NCBI RefSeq assembly: GCF_035046485.1
Contig: NC_085137.1
Coordinates: forward strand, 312,491,164 to 312,555,163
Length of the DNA stretch: 64,000 nucleotides
Source of the DNA: Aedes albopictus
Lineage: Eukaryota > Arthropoda > Insecta > Diptera > Culicidae
Direction: 5' to 3'
Position 1 is the first letter of the stretch. Each line of letters begins with the position of its first letter. Shown here piece after piece: positions 31,805 to 42,455 of this stretch. Position numbers and translations under genes: made by a program. Under the pieces are notes generated by a model. The model was given only the letters and a program-made list of their open reading frames with translations, ran no database searches and was not told the origin of the DNA.

Positions 31805-31886
31805 AACATGCAATGAGTAGCATTTTCACTCTTGAGTATTATTTAAGTTATGACATCCAAGCTGTCGGTATTTGCATGGTAGCAAT

Positions 31887-32590
31887 TGGCCCACACTTAT
31901 ATGAAAAACAAAAATTTCGAAAAATACCAAGTCTTACCTCCTAAATCAGTTGTTTTTGACTCCCAGAAGCTACGTTTAAAATTTGAGCAAAATCGATTGA
32001 GCCTATGGAGGCGCTCAAAACGTTTGAAGTTTGTATGGGAAAACTTGGCCAAATGTATGCAGAAATTTTAAGTTTTCGAATTGTGTCGCTGTAAGTGTTC
32101 AATAATCAAACCCTTTGGTATTATTGTAGGTGATCGCGAAGTGATCCGACGGCTGTGAAAAAAGTTATACCCTAGGCAAAGTGAGGCAAAGTATTGAGAT
32201 TTCATTATTGATATTTCCTTTACATGTACATTGGAAAAACAATAAAGTTTTTCCTCACTTTACCTAGGGTATAACTTTTTTCACAGACGTTGGATCACTT
32301 TGCGGTCTTCGACAAAGTTGTTTGGTATATAGTCACCTATAATAATACCAAAGGGTTTGATTATTGAACACTTACTGCGCTACCTAGCGGCGAAATTCGA
32401 AAACTTAAAATTTCTTCATACATTTGGCCAAGTTTTCCCATACAAACTTCAAGTGTCTTAAGCGCCCCCTTAGGCTTAATTGATTTTGCTCAAATTTTGA
32501 ACGTAGCTTCTGGGAGTCCAAAACAACTGATTTAGGAGGTAAGATTTGGCATTTTTCGAAATTTTTGTTTTTTCATATAAGTGTGGGCCA
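31887..32590. mobile_element. 704-bp palindromic element
   Basis: TGGCCCACACTTATATGA and its complement TCATATAAGTGTGGGCCA form the ends. Arms pair over about 330 bp: TTTGGTATTATTGTAGGTGA against TCACCTATAATAATACCAAA; AGTTATACCCTAGGCAAAGT against CTTTACCTAGGGTATAACTT. The 61-residue ORF inside is incidental. No TSD could be read. Confidence 0.8.
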
Positions 32591-33117
32591 CCTTATTGAT
32601 CATTGATCATTTCTTAACAGTTGTTTTAGTGATTTTAATGGTCTTTTGTGATAAACAATTGCGAACACAATTCCATTTTAAGCTTGAATTTTGACATTTT
32701 GTCAAATTAACTTTGATTGAAATTAGTTAAAATTGCAGTTTTACACAGCTTAACAAACGAAAAACGGTAAATATTTGAGATGCGGTAGAATGCGATTCTA
32801 GATAATCGAGTTCAGTACCCGGTCTGTAATTCCTTATCACCTTTGTCACTGAAACCATTTAGGGTAGAAGCATCAGCTTTGGCCATAATCCAGATTGAAA
32901 TCTTTCATATTGGCATATTGGTAATTAAAGTTAATTTGTATTTTTTTTTTTGAATGGTTTCCCTTAGATTGGCCAGAACAGATGCCCGAACCCTTCTAAT
33001 GTGCAAAAGTAGCATATCTATGACAATTCATATGTCCAATTTAATGTGGATTATGTACTTGAAAATATTTCTATCAATTATCATAGCGTGATTAAATCGA
33101 AAAAAAATACCGTGCTA

Positions 33118-33488
33118 CACGCTCAGAAAACCGTTCTGATAAACGTGAACAAACAAACGCAAATATGAGAACAAGCAAATGTACACCGTGAACTGGAACT
33201 AGTTCTAGCTGTCAATATGGGCGTTCTAGAAAACGTGAAATCTAGTTCACGGTGTACATTTCTTATTGTTGTTATCGTTGCTATGGTCCACTGCACGAAT
33301 TTATTCTAGCCTGCTTACTCTCACGCGAAATTTGACGTTTGAGCGGTGTCGGCACCGCTCAAACGTCAAATTTCGCGTGAGAGTAAGCAGGCCAGCATAA
33401 ATTCTTGCAGTGGACCATGCATAGTTCCCGTTCGTTCCCGTTGCCGTGATTGGGAGTTCACGTATATCGGAACGGTTTTATTTGCGTG
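33118..33488. mobile_element. 371-bp TA-MITE holding a second hairpin element
   Basis: TA (33116-33117 and 33489-33490) flanks ends CACGCTCAGAAAACCGTTCT and, inverted, CACGCAAATAAAACCGTTCC. Inside, TGTACACCGTGAACT pairs with AGTTCACGGTGTACA (33181-33260). A 134-bp hairpin is inserted at 33284. Confidence 0.7.
33284..33417. mobile_element. 134-bp near-perfect hairpin element
   Basis: TGGTCCACTGCACGAATTTA pairs with the right end; the inner stem CTCACGCGAAATTTGACG continues to a 4-bp loop (TCGG) at about 33349. About 65 bp per arm with few mismatches, so it is young or under gene conversion. Confidence 0.8.
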
Positions 33489-33554
33489 TAGAATCGAGAG
33501 TGATATAATGGAGCGTGATTAAATAGAACCGTGACAAAATCGAAAAACCCTGTA

Positions 33555-33985
33555 CGCCATTATTACAATAGAACTGAATCAACAATTCCTCGCCCCAACA
33601 CTCGGTTCGTGGCTGCAGTCCTCCATGCTCGGCGGCGCCCCATTTATATCAGATCGTTCTGCGCCTGGTCAGTCCACCTTGCACGCCGCCATCCAGGTTT
33701 TGCGAACACCAGCTTTGCATGTCTGTTGTCTGGAATTCTTGCAACATGTCCTGACAAGGTTCGGCGTAAAGTGCAGAGAGCTCATCCTTCGCTGCCACAC
33801 ACCATTTCCCTGCACACGTCTAGCAATAATACAGATGCCATCCGCAAAACAGACGAATTGGCCGGATTTCATGAAAATCGTGCTCCGGCTGTTGAACCCC
33901 GCTCGTTGCATAACACCTACCAAGATGTTGTTGTATAGCAGGCATGAAAGTTCATCATTTTGTCGGTGTCCCCGGTGAGATTCGA
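33555..33985 (-). pseudogene. RTE-like LINE 'A' fragment with internal deletion
   Basis: Minus-strand translation contains QRAGFNSRSTIFMKSGQFVC and FADGICIIARR (FADD active-site box changed to FADG), joined directly to VQGNGVWQRRMSSL from the C-terminal region. Comparison with the copy at 50.6-52.4 kb shows about 250 residues missing between the two parts. Frames shift several times. It lies tail-against-head to a plus-strand fragment of the same family beginning near 34040. Inactive. Confidence 0.75.
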
Positions 33986-34039
33986 ACTAACTAGACTTCT
34001 ATGCAATTCATTACACTTGCTTCTTTGCTTTGGAGGAGA

Positions 34040-35560
34040 AGAACACAGCGCGGGCGGTAATGCTGCAGTAAGGGACCCGACAGCACGTGGGGCGTTACAA
34101 ACAGAAGCGGAAACAGCAGACCCGTCTCTTTCGGGAAAAAAGGCGCCGATTGGAAGAAGCGGAGTGTGAAGAAATAAAACTGCTGTGCCGTTCCCAAGAA
34201 ACATGGAAGTTTTATCAGAAGCTCAGCGCATCCCGCAACGGATTCGCATCAGCGCATCCCGCAACGGATTCGTGCCATCAGCCGAAATATGCAGGAATAA
34301 GAACGGAAGGCTCTTGACGGACGGACGTGAGGTGATCGAAAGGTGAAAGCAGTATTGCGAGCAGTACCTGAATGACGTGGAGAACGTAGGCACGGGTGAC
34401 CACGGCAACGGAGGAGACGACGACGCCAGTGCAACGGAGGACGGAAATGAACCAACTCTCACGCTGAAGGGAAGGATGCCATTCATCAGTTCAAAACCAA
34501 CAAAGCAGCTGGTAAGGATAGTATCGTAGCCAGTGCTGAAAATGTCATTCCGACATATCCAATTTCAACCACCTACAGCTCATCATATAAACGGAACATG
34601 ACAATATGGTATATGAAAAACTTCGAAGGCAATCCTTGACATTTGATTCGAAATAGAGCTGTTTTTTCGTGACTTTCTTGTAGAACTACTCTAGCCACAC
34701 AAGTTTTTCGAATACCATATTCACAGGTTCAACTTCTAAAATGAGCTGTAGGAGCTGTTGTAGCTGTTAGATATGTCGAAATGACATTTTCAGCACTGAT
34801 CGCAACTGAACTAAAGATGGGCCCAGAACAGTTGCCCACCTGTCTGTACCGGTTGATAGTCAGGATCTGGGAAACCGAACAGCTACCTGAGTGGAAGGAA
34901 GGGGTAATCTGCTCCATTCACAAGAAAGGCGACCATTTGGAATGTGAGAATTTCAGAGCGATCACTATTTTGAATGCTGCCTACAAAGTGCTATCCCAGA
35001 TTATTTTCCGTCGTCTGTCACCTAAAACGAATGAGTTCGTGGGAAATTATCAAGCAGGCTTCATCGACGGCCGGTCGACAACGGACCAGATTTTCACGGT
35101 ACGGCAAATCCTCCAGAAATGCCGTGAGTACTAGGTCCCAACGCATCACCTGGTCATCGACTTCGAAGCGGCATACGACAGTATCGACCGCGCAGAGCTA
35201 TGGAGAACCATGGACTAGAGCGGCATTCCTGGGTAGCTGACTAGACTGATTAAAGCAACGATGGACGGTGTGCAAAACTGCGTAAGGGTTTCGGGTGAAC
35301 TATCCAGTTCATTCGAATCTCGCCGGGAACTGCGACAAGGTGACGGACCCTCATGCCTACTCATCAACATCGCTCTGGAAGGTGTGATGCGACGAGCAGG
35401 GCTCAACAGCCGGGGAACGATTTTCACAAAATCTGGACATTTTGTGTGCTTGGCGGACGACATGGACATTATCACCCGCCTGAAACGCGAAGCAGCAAAT
35501 GTCGGACTGGTGGTGAATGCCTCAAAAACAAAGTACATGCTGGTTGGCGGAATCGCCACC
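34040..35560 (+). pseudogene. RTE-like LINE 'A', linker and RT domain
   Basis: Segments in order: linker RLFREKRRRLEEAECEEIKL (about 34125); DAIHQFKTNKAAGKDSIVA (about 34470) split by a 268-bp MITE; RT fingers LPEWKEGVICSIHKKGDHLE and FRAITILNAAYKVL; NYQAGFIDGRSTTDQIFTVR; VIDFEAAYDSIDRAELWR; LRQGDGPSCLLINIALEGV; FVCLADDMDIITR (catalytic box ADD retained). In-frame stops at about 35132 and 35216, a 25-bp tandem duplication at 34228-34272 (GCGCATCCCGCAACGG twice) and a deletion after the ADD box make it dead. The endonuclease is missing. Clade RTE is my inference from the C-terminal style of the 50-52 kb copy. Confidence 0.85.
34531..34798. mobile_element. 268-bp hAT-type MITE in LINE A
   Basis: TIR CAGTGCTGAAAATGTCATT at both ends. 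8-bp duplications ATCGTAGC (34523-34530) and ATCGCAAC (34799-34806) differ at two sites after decay. The homologous uninterrupted sequence ATCGCAGCTGAACTC at 50469 is the empty site. Confidence 0.85.
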
Positions 35561-35850
35561 CCTACGCCTACCTCCCGCGGTAAATGCCTGGTTGCGAGCA
35601 TCCATAGAAGAGATCGGTTGACCAGTCCCGTAGGATCTTCAGAGTAGGTGAACAGGGAAGTGGGGGTTTACTTTTGCAAACCCGAGGGTCTGCTCTCCAC
35701 GAGGAGCGGCTCACAACATCGCTTGTTCCCCATGCCACCCCATGAGTAACATCCGAGTGCCAGTGAAGGACTCTAAATTTAATTGTGCACCATGATCCTC
35801 CGAACAGTTAAGTCCAGGTTGGAGTCCGTTTCTACAAGCCAATCCAGTCG
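35561..35850. other. Unassigned segment between LINE fragments
   Basis: GC-balanced, contains CTCTCCACGAGGAGCGGCTC hairpin-like words and no clear ORF. Possibly untranslated LINE sequence. Confidence 0.3.
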
Positions 35851-36665
35851 TAAAAATATTTGCGACGGAAAGTCAGCGCGTTTTTGATCCGTGCACCTAT
35901 GTCGATCTTGGAGCCCCCATCGGCCGCCATTTGGCTACCAAGATATTGAAGCTTTCAACATTCTCCACTGTTTGCCCTGCTACCGTAAAACTGGAAGGGT
36001 TGACCGTGTTTACATCCAACGATTTGGTCTTGTTGACGTTGATGGTAAGACCTGCCGCTGAGGAGCGACTGGCAAGATCATCGAGCTTGCTCTGCATATC
36101 AGAGCACCGTTGAGCTAGGATAGCAACGTCATCAACCAGTTCGAAGTCATTTTGGTGCTCCATGGTAATGGGTTGCCACAGCAATCGACGATTTGATTCA
36201 CGGTCAATCGTACCTACCAGGATCTCGTCGATTACGATGAGGAACAGTAGCAGTGATAGTATAATCCTTGCTTCACTCCAGCAACGACCTGGATGGGATC
36301 GGACAAGACACCGTTGTGCAGTACTTGCACGAAAATGCTCTGTACTGTGCTTCAATGAGGCCGATGATTTTCTCAGTGACACCCGCCTGAGGGCTTCCTA
36401 CATGTTTCCGTGATTGAGACAGTCGAAAACTTTTTCGTAATCAATGAACACCAGGTAGAGAGACTCTTGGAACTCATTGATTTCCTCAAGGATAATACGG
36501 AGGGTGACAATATGGTCCACACAGGATCGTCCGGCACGGAATCCTGCTTGCTGCCGTTGGAGAGTTGCGTCAATCTTCTCCTGTATCCGGTTAAGGATCA
36601 CTTTGCAGAGGACTTTGAGAACGATACACAGTAACATGATGCCCCGCCAATTATCGCATACAGTC
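35851..36665 (-). pseudogene. RTE-like LINE 'B', RT fragment
   Basis: Minus strand: LCIVLKVLCKVILNRIQEKI, QQAGFRAGRSCVDHIVTLRI, LVFIDYEKVFDCLNHGNM, then (frame change) FLIVIDEILVGTIDRESNRR, NDFELVDDVAILAQR (catalytic box VDD instead of ADD), INVNKTKSLDVNTVNPSSF and AKWRPMGAPRST. About 250 residues of RT with at least two frameshifts. The endonuclease and C-terminus are absent. A longer copy of the same family runs from 42.29 down to 37.63 kb. Confidence 0.85.
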
Positions 36666-37625
36666 AGGTAATCCTTTTTGGGTACCTACCATTACTAAGA
36701 CGCCTTGTAATATTCAGAAAATATAGAAAGCCTGTCAATAGTTTTTGATCTGTTGAGCAACTTTATAAATTCAATCAAGTGCAAACTCAACGGTGACCGA
36801 AACACCACAAAGAGCAAAAGATGTCATGCAGAAAAAAGTACCAGAAAAATATCCCAATTATTCGATAATCGGTCATCCTCGATCAGTCGGTGGCGCGCGC
36901 ACTGACCGACCACCTGTTATATGGATTGTCATATTATCGCTGATTGCGACCCTGAATGCAGCGAAACTCACGTATCATCACACGCCATTGGGTGATAATC
37001 GCCCTCGACTCGGCCCATCCAGCAATAATGTGTGCCGCCAGCCACCAGTCCACAGTCCCGATAACGAGAACGAGAGCACGGGTCCTAAACGTGATGAAAA
37101 CCGTCGGCCGCCGTTGGTGGAACGTGAGATTTGCGTAGTTGAAACGAACGATTGAGGCTAATTTATCATCATCGCGACCAACCCGACCCGACCGACACAC
37201 AATGATGAAAGCTCCAGAATCGCGTGTCATAAAAATAACCCGAGTCGGGGCGTGCCACGATGGCGCGGGGGTGTGATATTGACTCTGTTGGTGGGTTCGG
37301 TAGGTGGCTACACACTCTGGGTTTCCCTAATCGGACAATTGGCGCGGCGCGTGATTCGTCACTCAAGGTGGGTCGCACATATTTTTCGGGTGCGAAGAGA
37401 GCGCTGTGCGATAAGAACTAGTTCGCGGCAGACCGATCGGGATCGGATTTTGTTTGGCGACAAAAGGAGAGCATTGCACAATTGTCCATATGATAAGATG
37501 TATACATTGACGTCAGGGAAGAAATTGATGCATGACAAGAAGCTTAAAATGAGGCAAACAAAAACCAACTTCTTCTTCTTGGTCCAGCGTTTTGACTTCG
37601 ACGATCATTACCTTAGTATTTAGAC
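36666..37625. other. Low-copy-looking island C
   Basis: No partner in the window. GC- and CG-rich from about 36880 to 37460. ORFs of 120 residues (36793-37155, first codon GTG) and 123 residues (37252-37623) lack recognisable domains; the first has one possible hydrophobic helix (VIWIVILSLIATLN). Could be part of a host gene region, but no exon structure is convincing. Confidence 0.35.
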
Positions 37626-38546
37626 TGTTGACTACTTCTAGTCCTGAGCACCCATGGTGGTACAGAAAGCCTTTTAGTGAAAGACCTCCATCTAGGGCGA
37701 TTGTCCAATGTCCATGGCCTTGACAGGTCAAATTTCTGTCGTATCCCTTAGTTACTTCTTAAGTCTGCACTGCTTCTGGACCAGCCTCGATTATTTCAGT
37801 CCTGATCACCCACGGTGATGCAGAGGGCCGAATTGAAAGATCTCCTTATTGGGCGATTGCAGGCCATCGCATCGCCTTGACCTGTAGCCAGGTCAAATTT
37901 CGTTGTTAAAGCTGCGCCGCCATGAGCCTTTGGGTATGCCTCTGCTGCGATGTCCTGCTGGGTTCCAATCTAACGTTTGCATGCAAATTTCGTTTCTGCC
38001 CCTACGTAGAGTGTAATCGACAGACCTCCATTATCGCTCCCGAATTTCTGTTGCTATCAGCTTTTGATGACGTCGATGTTGGAGATCCAATTGTGAGGGT
38101 GCCATGCACGAATAATACACCGCATGCATTGATGAAGACCTGCAGCCGTTGAGTGTTCCCCACTGATACAAACGGAGTTTCACTGGCGTACAGCAGCACA
38201 TATTTCACGTTCGAATGGAAAATTTGGATTTTGCTGCGTTGACTATTCTGGTTTGTTTAAATTCGCAAAAGCAGCCCTCGCCTTCTAGATCCTTGCCACT
38301 ATGTAGATCTTGGTGCCACCATCGGCCGTCGTTTGGCTATCAAGATATTGAAAGCTTTCAACATTCTCTACTGCTTGCCCAGCTACCGTGCAGATGAAAG
38401 AGTAGACCGTGTTTACATTCAACGATTTGGTCATGTTGACGTCGATGGTGAGACCTGAGTGATTGGCAAGATCATCGAGCTTGCTCTGCATATCAGAGCG
38501 CCGTTGAGCTAGGAGAGCAATGTCATCAGCCAGTTCAAAATCAGTT

Positions 38547-39291
38547 AGGTTCCATTACCCCGAATTCCATTAACCCGAATGGTCAATTACCCCGAATGAT
38601 CCATTACCCCGAATGACCCATTACCCCGAATGATTTATCCGCAAGCCTATCTGGAGACCTGATCTGCGTAACTTACGGTGCTCGAAGTTGATGGCCATAT
38701 TTTCAATAAAGATTTTCCTTCTTTGCGCATATGTTGTTCTTTCTAGCAATACTACTGAAGAACTTTTTGGCATTCCAACTGCTAATGTGATCATCAGATA
38801 TGTATCCTTCTTTCAAACATAGGCTATTCTTTCTAGTTATTCTTTCAAGGAATTTTTTAGCGTTTCAACTGGTGATACTTCTATCAGAGATGTTTCCTTC
38901 TTTTAATTATAGGCTTTTCTTTCAAGGTGTACTGTCATATAGAATAGTGACATGACCACTAGTTAATTATTCTTATTATTCATTATTATTCTTCGATCAT
39001 ATGATCGGAAACCAATAGTTCAATAATGATATTTTCCTTCTTGTGGTTTTTCGTAATTCTTTGGTGTTCCAGGATTTGAATATACCCTCTTCTAAGTAAT
39101 TAAGTTCTCTAATAGGCAGAATGAAATATTATCAACCAAGCTAGTTCATTCCGGGGCTAACGGCATGGCTTTCCTTCATTTCAGCAAATAGAAAATAATT
39201 ATCGAGAAAAAATATTCGGGGTAATGGGACGTTCGGGGTAATGAAATTCGGAGTAATGTCATTCGGGGTAATGGAATTCGGGGAAATGTCA
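38547..39291. mobile_element. 745-bp word-repeat MITE 'CATTACCCCGAAT'
   Basis: Five direct copies of CATTACCCCGAAT-type words at the left end (38551-38640) are mirrored by five ATTCGGGGTAATG words at the right (39214-39285). The interior is AT-rich and non-coding. It sits in LINE B where RT sequence is also missing, so exact ends and TSD are uncertain by several bases. Confidence 0.75.
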
Positions 39292-39659
39292 TAGAGTCTC
39301 GATGAGGCCAATGATTTTCTCAGGGAAACCCTTGCGCCTGAGGGCTCTCCACATGTTTCCATGATTGAGACGGTCGAAAACTTTTTCGTAATCAATGAAC
39401 ACCAGGTAGAGAGACTCTTGGAAGTCATGGATTTGCTCCAGGATGATACGGAGCGTGACAAAATAGTCCACACACGGTCGTTCGGCACGGAATCCTGCTT
39501 GCTGCCGTCGGAGAGTTGCGTCAATCTTCTTCTGTATCCGGTTAAGGATCACTTTGCAGAGGACTTTGAGAACGATACACAGTAACATGATGCCCCGTCA
39601 ATTTATTGCATGCAGTCTGGTCACTCTTTTTAGGTACCCTTACTAAGACGCCCCTCATC

Positions 39660-40009
39660 CTGTCGCGGTTTTCCATATGTTGCTAAATAATAGTGCTTGA
39701 TTTCTTGGGTTTTCGACTTGCAGTCTGAAAAAAATTGCGTTGACTGATTTCAGATCATCGCCGACGTTTCGGTCCAGGTATGGGACCTTCCTCAGGGCCT
39801 AAAATTTATTGATAATTGGCACAAACATATTCCATACAATTTTTAACAAAACATTTAACAAAATTTACAACTCATTCGATACAAACACCCAAATCAGTCG
39901 ACATTCGTAGCTAAATAATAGTTTCAGCAGTTGTGCAGATACTACGGGGCTCTATTTGAATTCATGCTACGGATACCTGTTTCTATCTTCTGCAATGATG
40001 AACTTTTTT
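39660..40009 (-). mobile_element. Possible Penelope-like element end with hammerhead-like core
   Basis: The minus strand at 39797-39762 reads CCTGAGGAAGGTCC, a short loop, then GGACCGAAACGTCG. GGTCC and GGACC can pair as stem II between a CTGAGGA box and a GAAAC box, the order seen in hammerhead ribozymes of Penelope-like elements (consensus CTGATGA ... GAAA). The box deviates from consensus, no RT is present, and GCTAAATAATAGT is repeated on both sides (about 39682 and 39900), perhaps a duplication. Confidence 0.4.
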
Positions 40010-40192
40010 TTATCTGTATTAACGAGATTTTTAGCCTTAGGCTAGTTCATCTCGGGACCCACGCTTTACTTCATTTCCGAAGGAAGAACTCACATTTTAT
40101 GAGTTTGTCGGGAGTGGGATTCGATCCCAGGTCCTCAGCGTGATAGTCAAGTGTTCTAACCATCACACCAGGTCCGATCCACCATGATGAAC
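40010..40192 (-). mobile_element. tRNA-derived SINE (family S1), minus copy
   Basis: Reverse complement of 4161-4337: head GGATCGGACCTGGTGTGATG, B box GGATCGAATCCC, body GAAGTAAAGCGTGGGTCCCG, tail near 40010 (plus TTTTTTTATCTG). Few differences from the 4.16-kb copy. Confidence 0.8.
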
Positions 40193-40388
40193 TTTGGTGT
40201 TGCACGGGTAATGGGTTAAACCCTTGGCGGATCATGCTGAGCTGTTGATGATGTGGCCGACACTTGAAAAAGGTGTCCAAAGTGCTCGAACCAGCGTTTC
40301 TGGTCAGCCGGGTTGGTCAATAGCTATTCATCTTAGTCCCGCTAAGGTGACGTGAAGCTTTGTAAAGGAGACGGATGTCACCGGTATT

Positions 40389-41052
40389 GAGTTTGAGCTT
40401 GAGCTTAGATGACCGCACAATTGGGTTTTTAAATTTAGAAAAATGTTTTGATTTTTTGATTTCATACGAAAGAGCATCTTTTTCTGAACCACTTTGTTTT
40501 TTTTTCAGATTTTTAGAACTTTATTTTGATACCTAAAATCAATATCAAAGATATTTTTCGAAATCACCTTTTGACAGCTGGGCAACTGCTTGACAGCTCC
40601 GCCCAGTACAAAATGCGACGAGGGGTGATTCGACAAATCGCTCCCATACAAACTTCAAATTGATTTTTAAATAGGTTCCCGGGCACCAAAAATCATGAAA
40701 ATTTGGGTTTCGGCTCAGTTTTGCATGCAGATTCAGAATATGGGATTATCTCAACACCGCTAAAGAAGCCAATTAGTAGTTACTATACTCCGTGATTGAC
40801 CAAAGCAATCGAAATGGCCCAAAGAACCAATGGCTAGGACTAGCTCACCATTCTCAATGTACACTGTTCGGAAGCTGTAAATTTTAGTAAGGTCAATAAC
40901 GGAGCCGGCCACGTCCTTGCGATCATCGAGGATGGGAAGGAATGTTAGTAAGACAAACGATGTTATAAAGACCGCGTTTTCGCGCAAGACTATAGCGAAC
41001 GCGATCGATTATGCTGCGATACTCACTCCTTACTCCACTCCAATACTCTAGA
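40389..41052 (-). mobile_element. Short retroelement of family T, inserted in LINE B
   Basis: Flanked by 22-bp direct repeats of LINE B sequence starting GGAGACGGATGTC (40367-40388 and 41053-41074; one difference). Minus-strand order: ACTAACATTCCTTCCCATCC, AAGGACGTGGCCGGCTCCGT, CATTGAGAATGGTGAGCTAG, TTGGTCAATCACGGAGT, ending CTCAAGCTCAAACTC. No coding domain. It shares the tail but not the 78-bp minisatellite head of 9176-10118. Confidence 0.75.
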
Positions 41053-41757
41053 GGAGACGGATGTCGCCGGTATTAGCGGCTTTTTCGCCTTCGTCGACTA
41101 GGGAGTCCGCAAACGCTTTTTGTCCCGCCTACATGAGCGCTTCACTTCTTTCTCGAGAGCCGAATAGAGCTGTCGGGCTACTACTGTGGCTCCTCGTGTT
41201 TTCGCTCGCTCTATCACGGCTTTGGCGTTCCTTCGCTCCTCTATCTTCCTCCAGGTATCATCTGTGATCCACTGATTTCTCCGGGTGCGTAGCTAACCCT
41301 AATTATTCTCGCCGGTGGTGATGAAGGCGTTCTTGATGGCGCTCCATTGATCTTCTACGCTTCCACCTTCTGAAATATTCGCAGCACGGTTCTCTAGCTC
41401 CTCGACGAAGGACCTTTTCACCGCGTCTTCCAGTCGGCGTGTGTTGAACCGGCGGGTACAGATGTAGTCGATTTCGTTTTCCGTGACGCCATCACGGGAA
41501 ACCCATGTCACTTCGTACACTAATCGTTGGGGAAGGAACAATCCCCCCATCACCATGTCATTTTTGCCACAAAACTCTGCAAAGCTCTTCGTTCTCGCTC
41601 ATTTCTCTGACATCATGCCGTCCCATAATGTGCTCATAGTCCGAGTTGTCGGAACCAACCTTCGCGTTGAAGTCGCTCATGAGGATTTTGATAGGTAATC
41701 ACCTTTCTGAATCTTGTCCACGAGAGCATTCAGTTGACTGTAAAAGTTCTCTTTGTC

Positions 41758-41968
41758 GGGAATCGCGCTACTTGGGCGGTGGCTTTTATATTCGTCTGTT
41801 TCCCACTATAACTCAGTCAAATTTGAACCAATTGACACAACTTTTGGAATGTGGTGAGATAGGTATAGTATCTACCCGTGTACAACATTTCATGTCAATT
41901 TGTTCAAAATTGACTGAGTGAAAGTGGAAAACAGACGAATATAGAAGCCACCGGCCAAGTGGCTAAGT
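41758..41968. mobile_element. About 210-bp palindromic MITE in the LINE B endonuclease
   Basis: Left GGGAATCGCGCTACTTGGG and right, inverted, GGGTATCGCGCCACTTAGCC; ATTCGTCTGTTTCCCACT pairs with AGTGGAAAACAGACGAAT. It separates the YAPTDAAEL block from the following NFYSQLN-like block. Partner solo end at 28884. TSD not resolved. Confidence 0.75.
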
Positions 41969-42339
41969 GGCGCGATACCCTCTTGCAATTCGGCTGCATC
42001 GGTTGGCGCGTAACATTGGATCATGGTAAGGTTCCGCACCCGTGTTCTGAATCTGGCTACAATTACCCTCTCATTAATAGGTTCATGAGCGCAGCGTGAG
42101 CGTGAGCGCTGAGCAGGTGACCCGACGCCAATCTGTGTTCTCCAAAGTTCGGCCAACGGACTTCGCTCAGTCCTAGTATCTCAAGCTTCATACGGCTTGT
42201 CTCATTGGCTAGTTGTGCCAGTTTAACTTGCTGGGCTAGGGTTAATGCATTCCAAGTTCCAATTCTTGTCCGTTGTTTCGCGCTAAAAGTCGTTGCCGTT
42301 GAATCAGTTCGTTATCCTTCAATTTCGGTTCCAGAAAAG

Positions 42340-42451
42340 GTTTTTTTGGGGTTCGGAAAACGTAGGTTGTTGGCCTAAGCTCGCGCAGTAAACGGCGAGC
42401 GAGGTTTTTTGATAGTGTTGTACTTTGTACAACAGCGCGCGTCCTGAAAGG
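42340..42451 (-). mobile_element. Half of a TTAA-type MITE
   Basis: GAGCGAGGTTTTTTGATAGT, GTTGTACTTTGTACAACAGC and GCGCGCGTCCTGAAAGG before TTAA match, in reverse, the 116-bp element at 52396. The left part diverges, so the boundary is approximate. Confidence 0.55.
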
Positions 42452-42455
42452 TTAA

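Larger units (their letters stand above)
31371..33552. mobile_element. Pogo-like (Tc1/mariner superfamily) transposon remnant, 2.18 kb
   Basis: Left end CAGTACTTTTTCGATTATAT and right end, inverted, CAGGGTTTTTCGATTTTGTC are flanked by TA (31369-31370 and 33553-33554). Subterminal repeats of the form CGTGATATAATGGAGCGTGA lie at both ends. A CAG..TCGAT..TCACG end is typical of pogo/Tigger relatives. The inside is mostly occupied by other palindromic MITEs; only a C-terminal coding scrap remains. Confidence 0.7.
37630..42290 (-). pseudogene. RTE-like LINE 'B', near-complete but broken by insertions
   Basis: Reading right to left: endonuclease N-terminus TRIGTWNALTLAQQVKLAQL and LGLSEVRWPNFGEHRLASG (42.28-42.10 kb; WN and E are catalytic-type residues), ERVIVARFRTRVRNLTMIQC and YAPTDAAEL; [MITE 41758-41968]; HEVTWVSRDGVTEN-like block and IDYICTRRFNTRRLEDAVKR; linker EKAANTGDIRLL; [insert 40389-41052]; LLYKASRHLSGTKMNS; [SINE and PLE-like segment]; RT start LCIVLKVLCKVILNRIQKKI and VFIDYEKVFDRLNHGNMWR; [MITE 38547-39291]; SKLDDLANHSGLTIDVNMTK; C-terminal ASETPFVSVGNTQRLQVFIN to RSFTKRL near 37660. 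The middle of RT with the catalytic DD is deleted around the 38.5-kb MITE. Coding remnant about 2.6 kb. Confidence 0.8.

Noticed and set aside
36793..37155. 120-residue ORF as a host protein
   Set aside because: First codon is GTG, no domain, low-complexity polar content; kept as part of a low-copy island.
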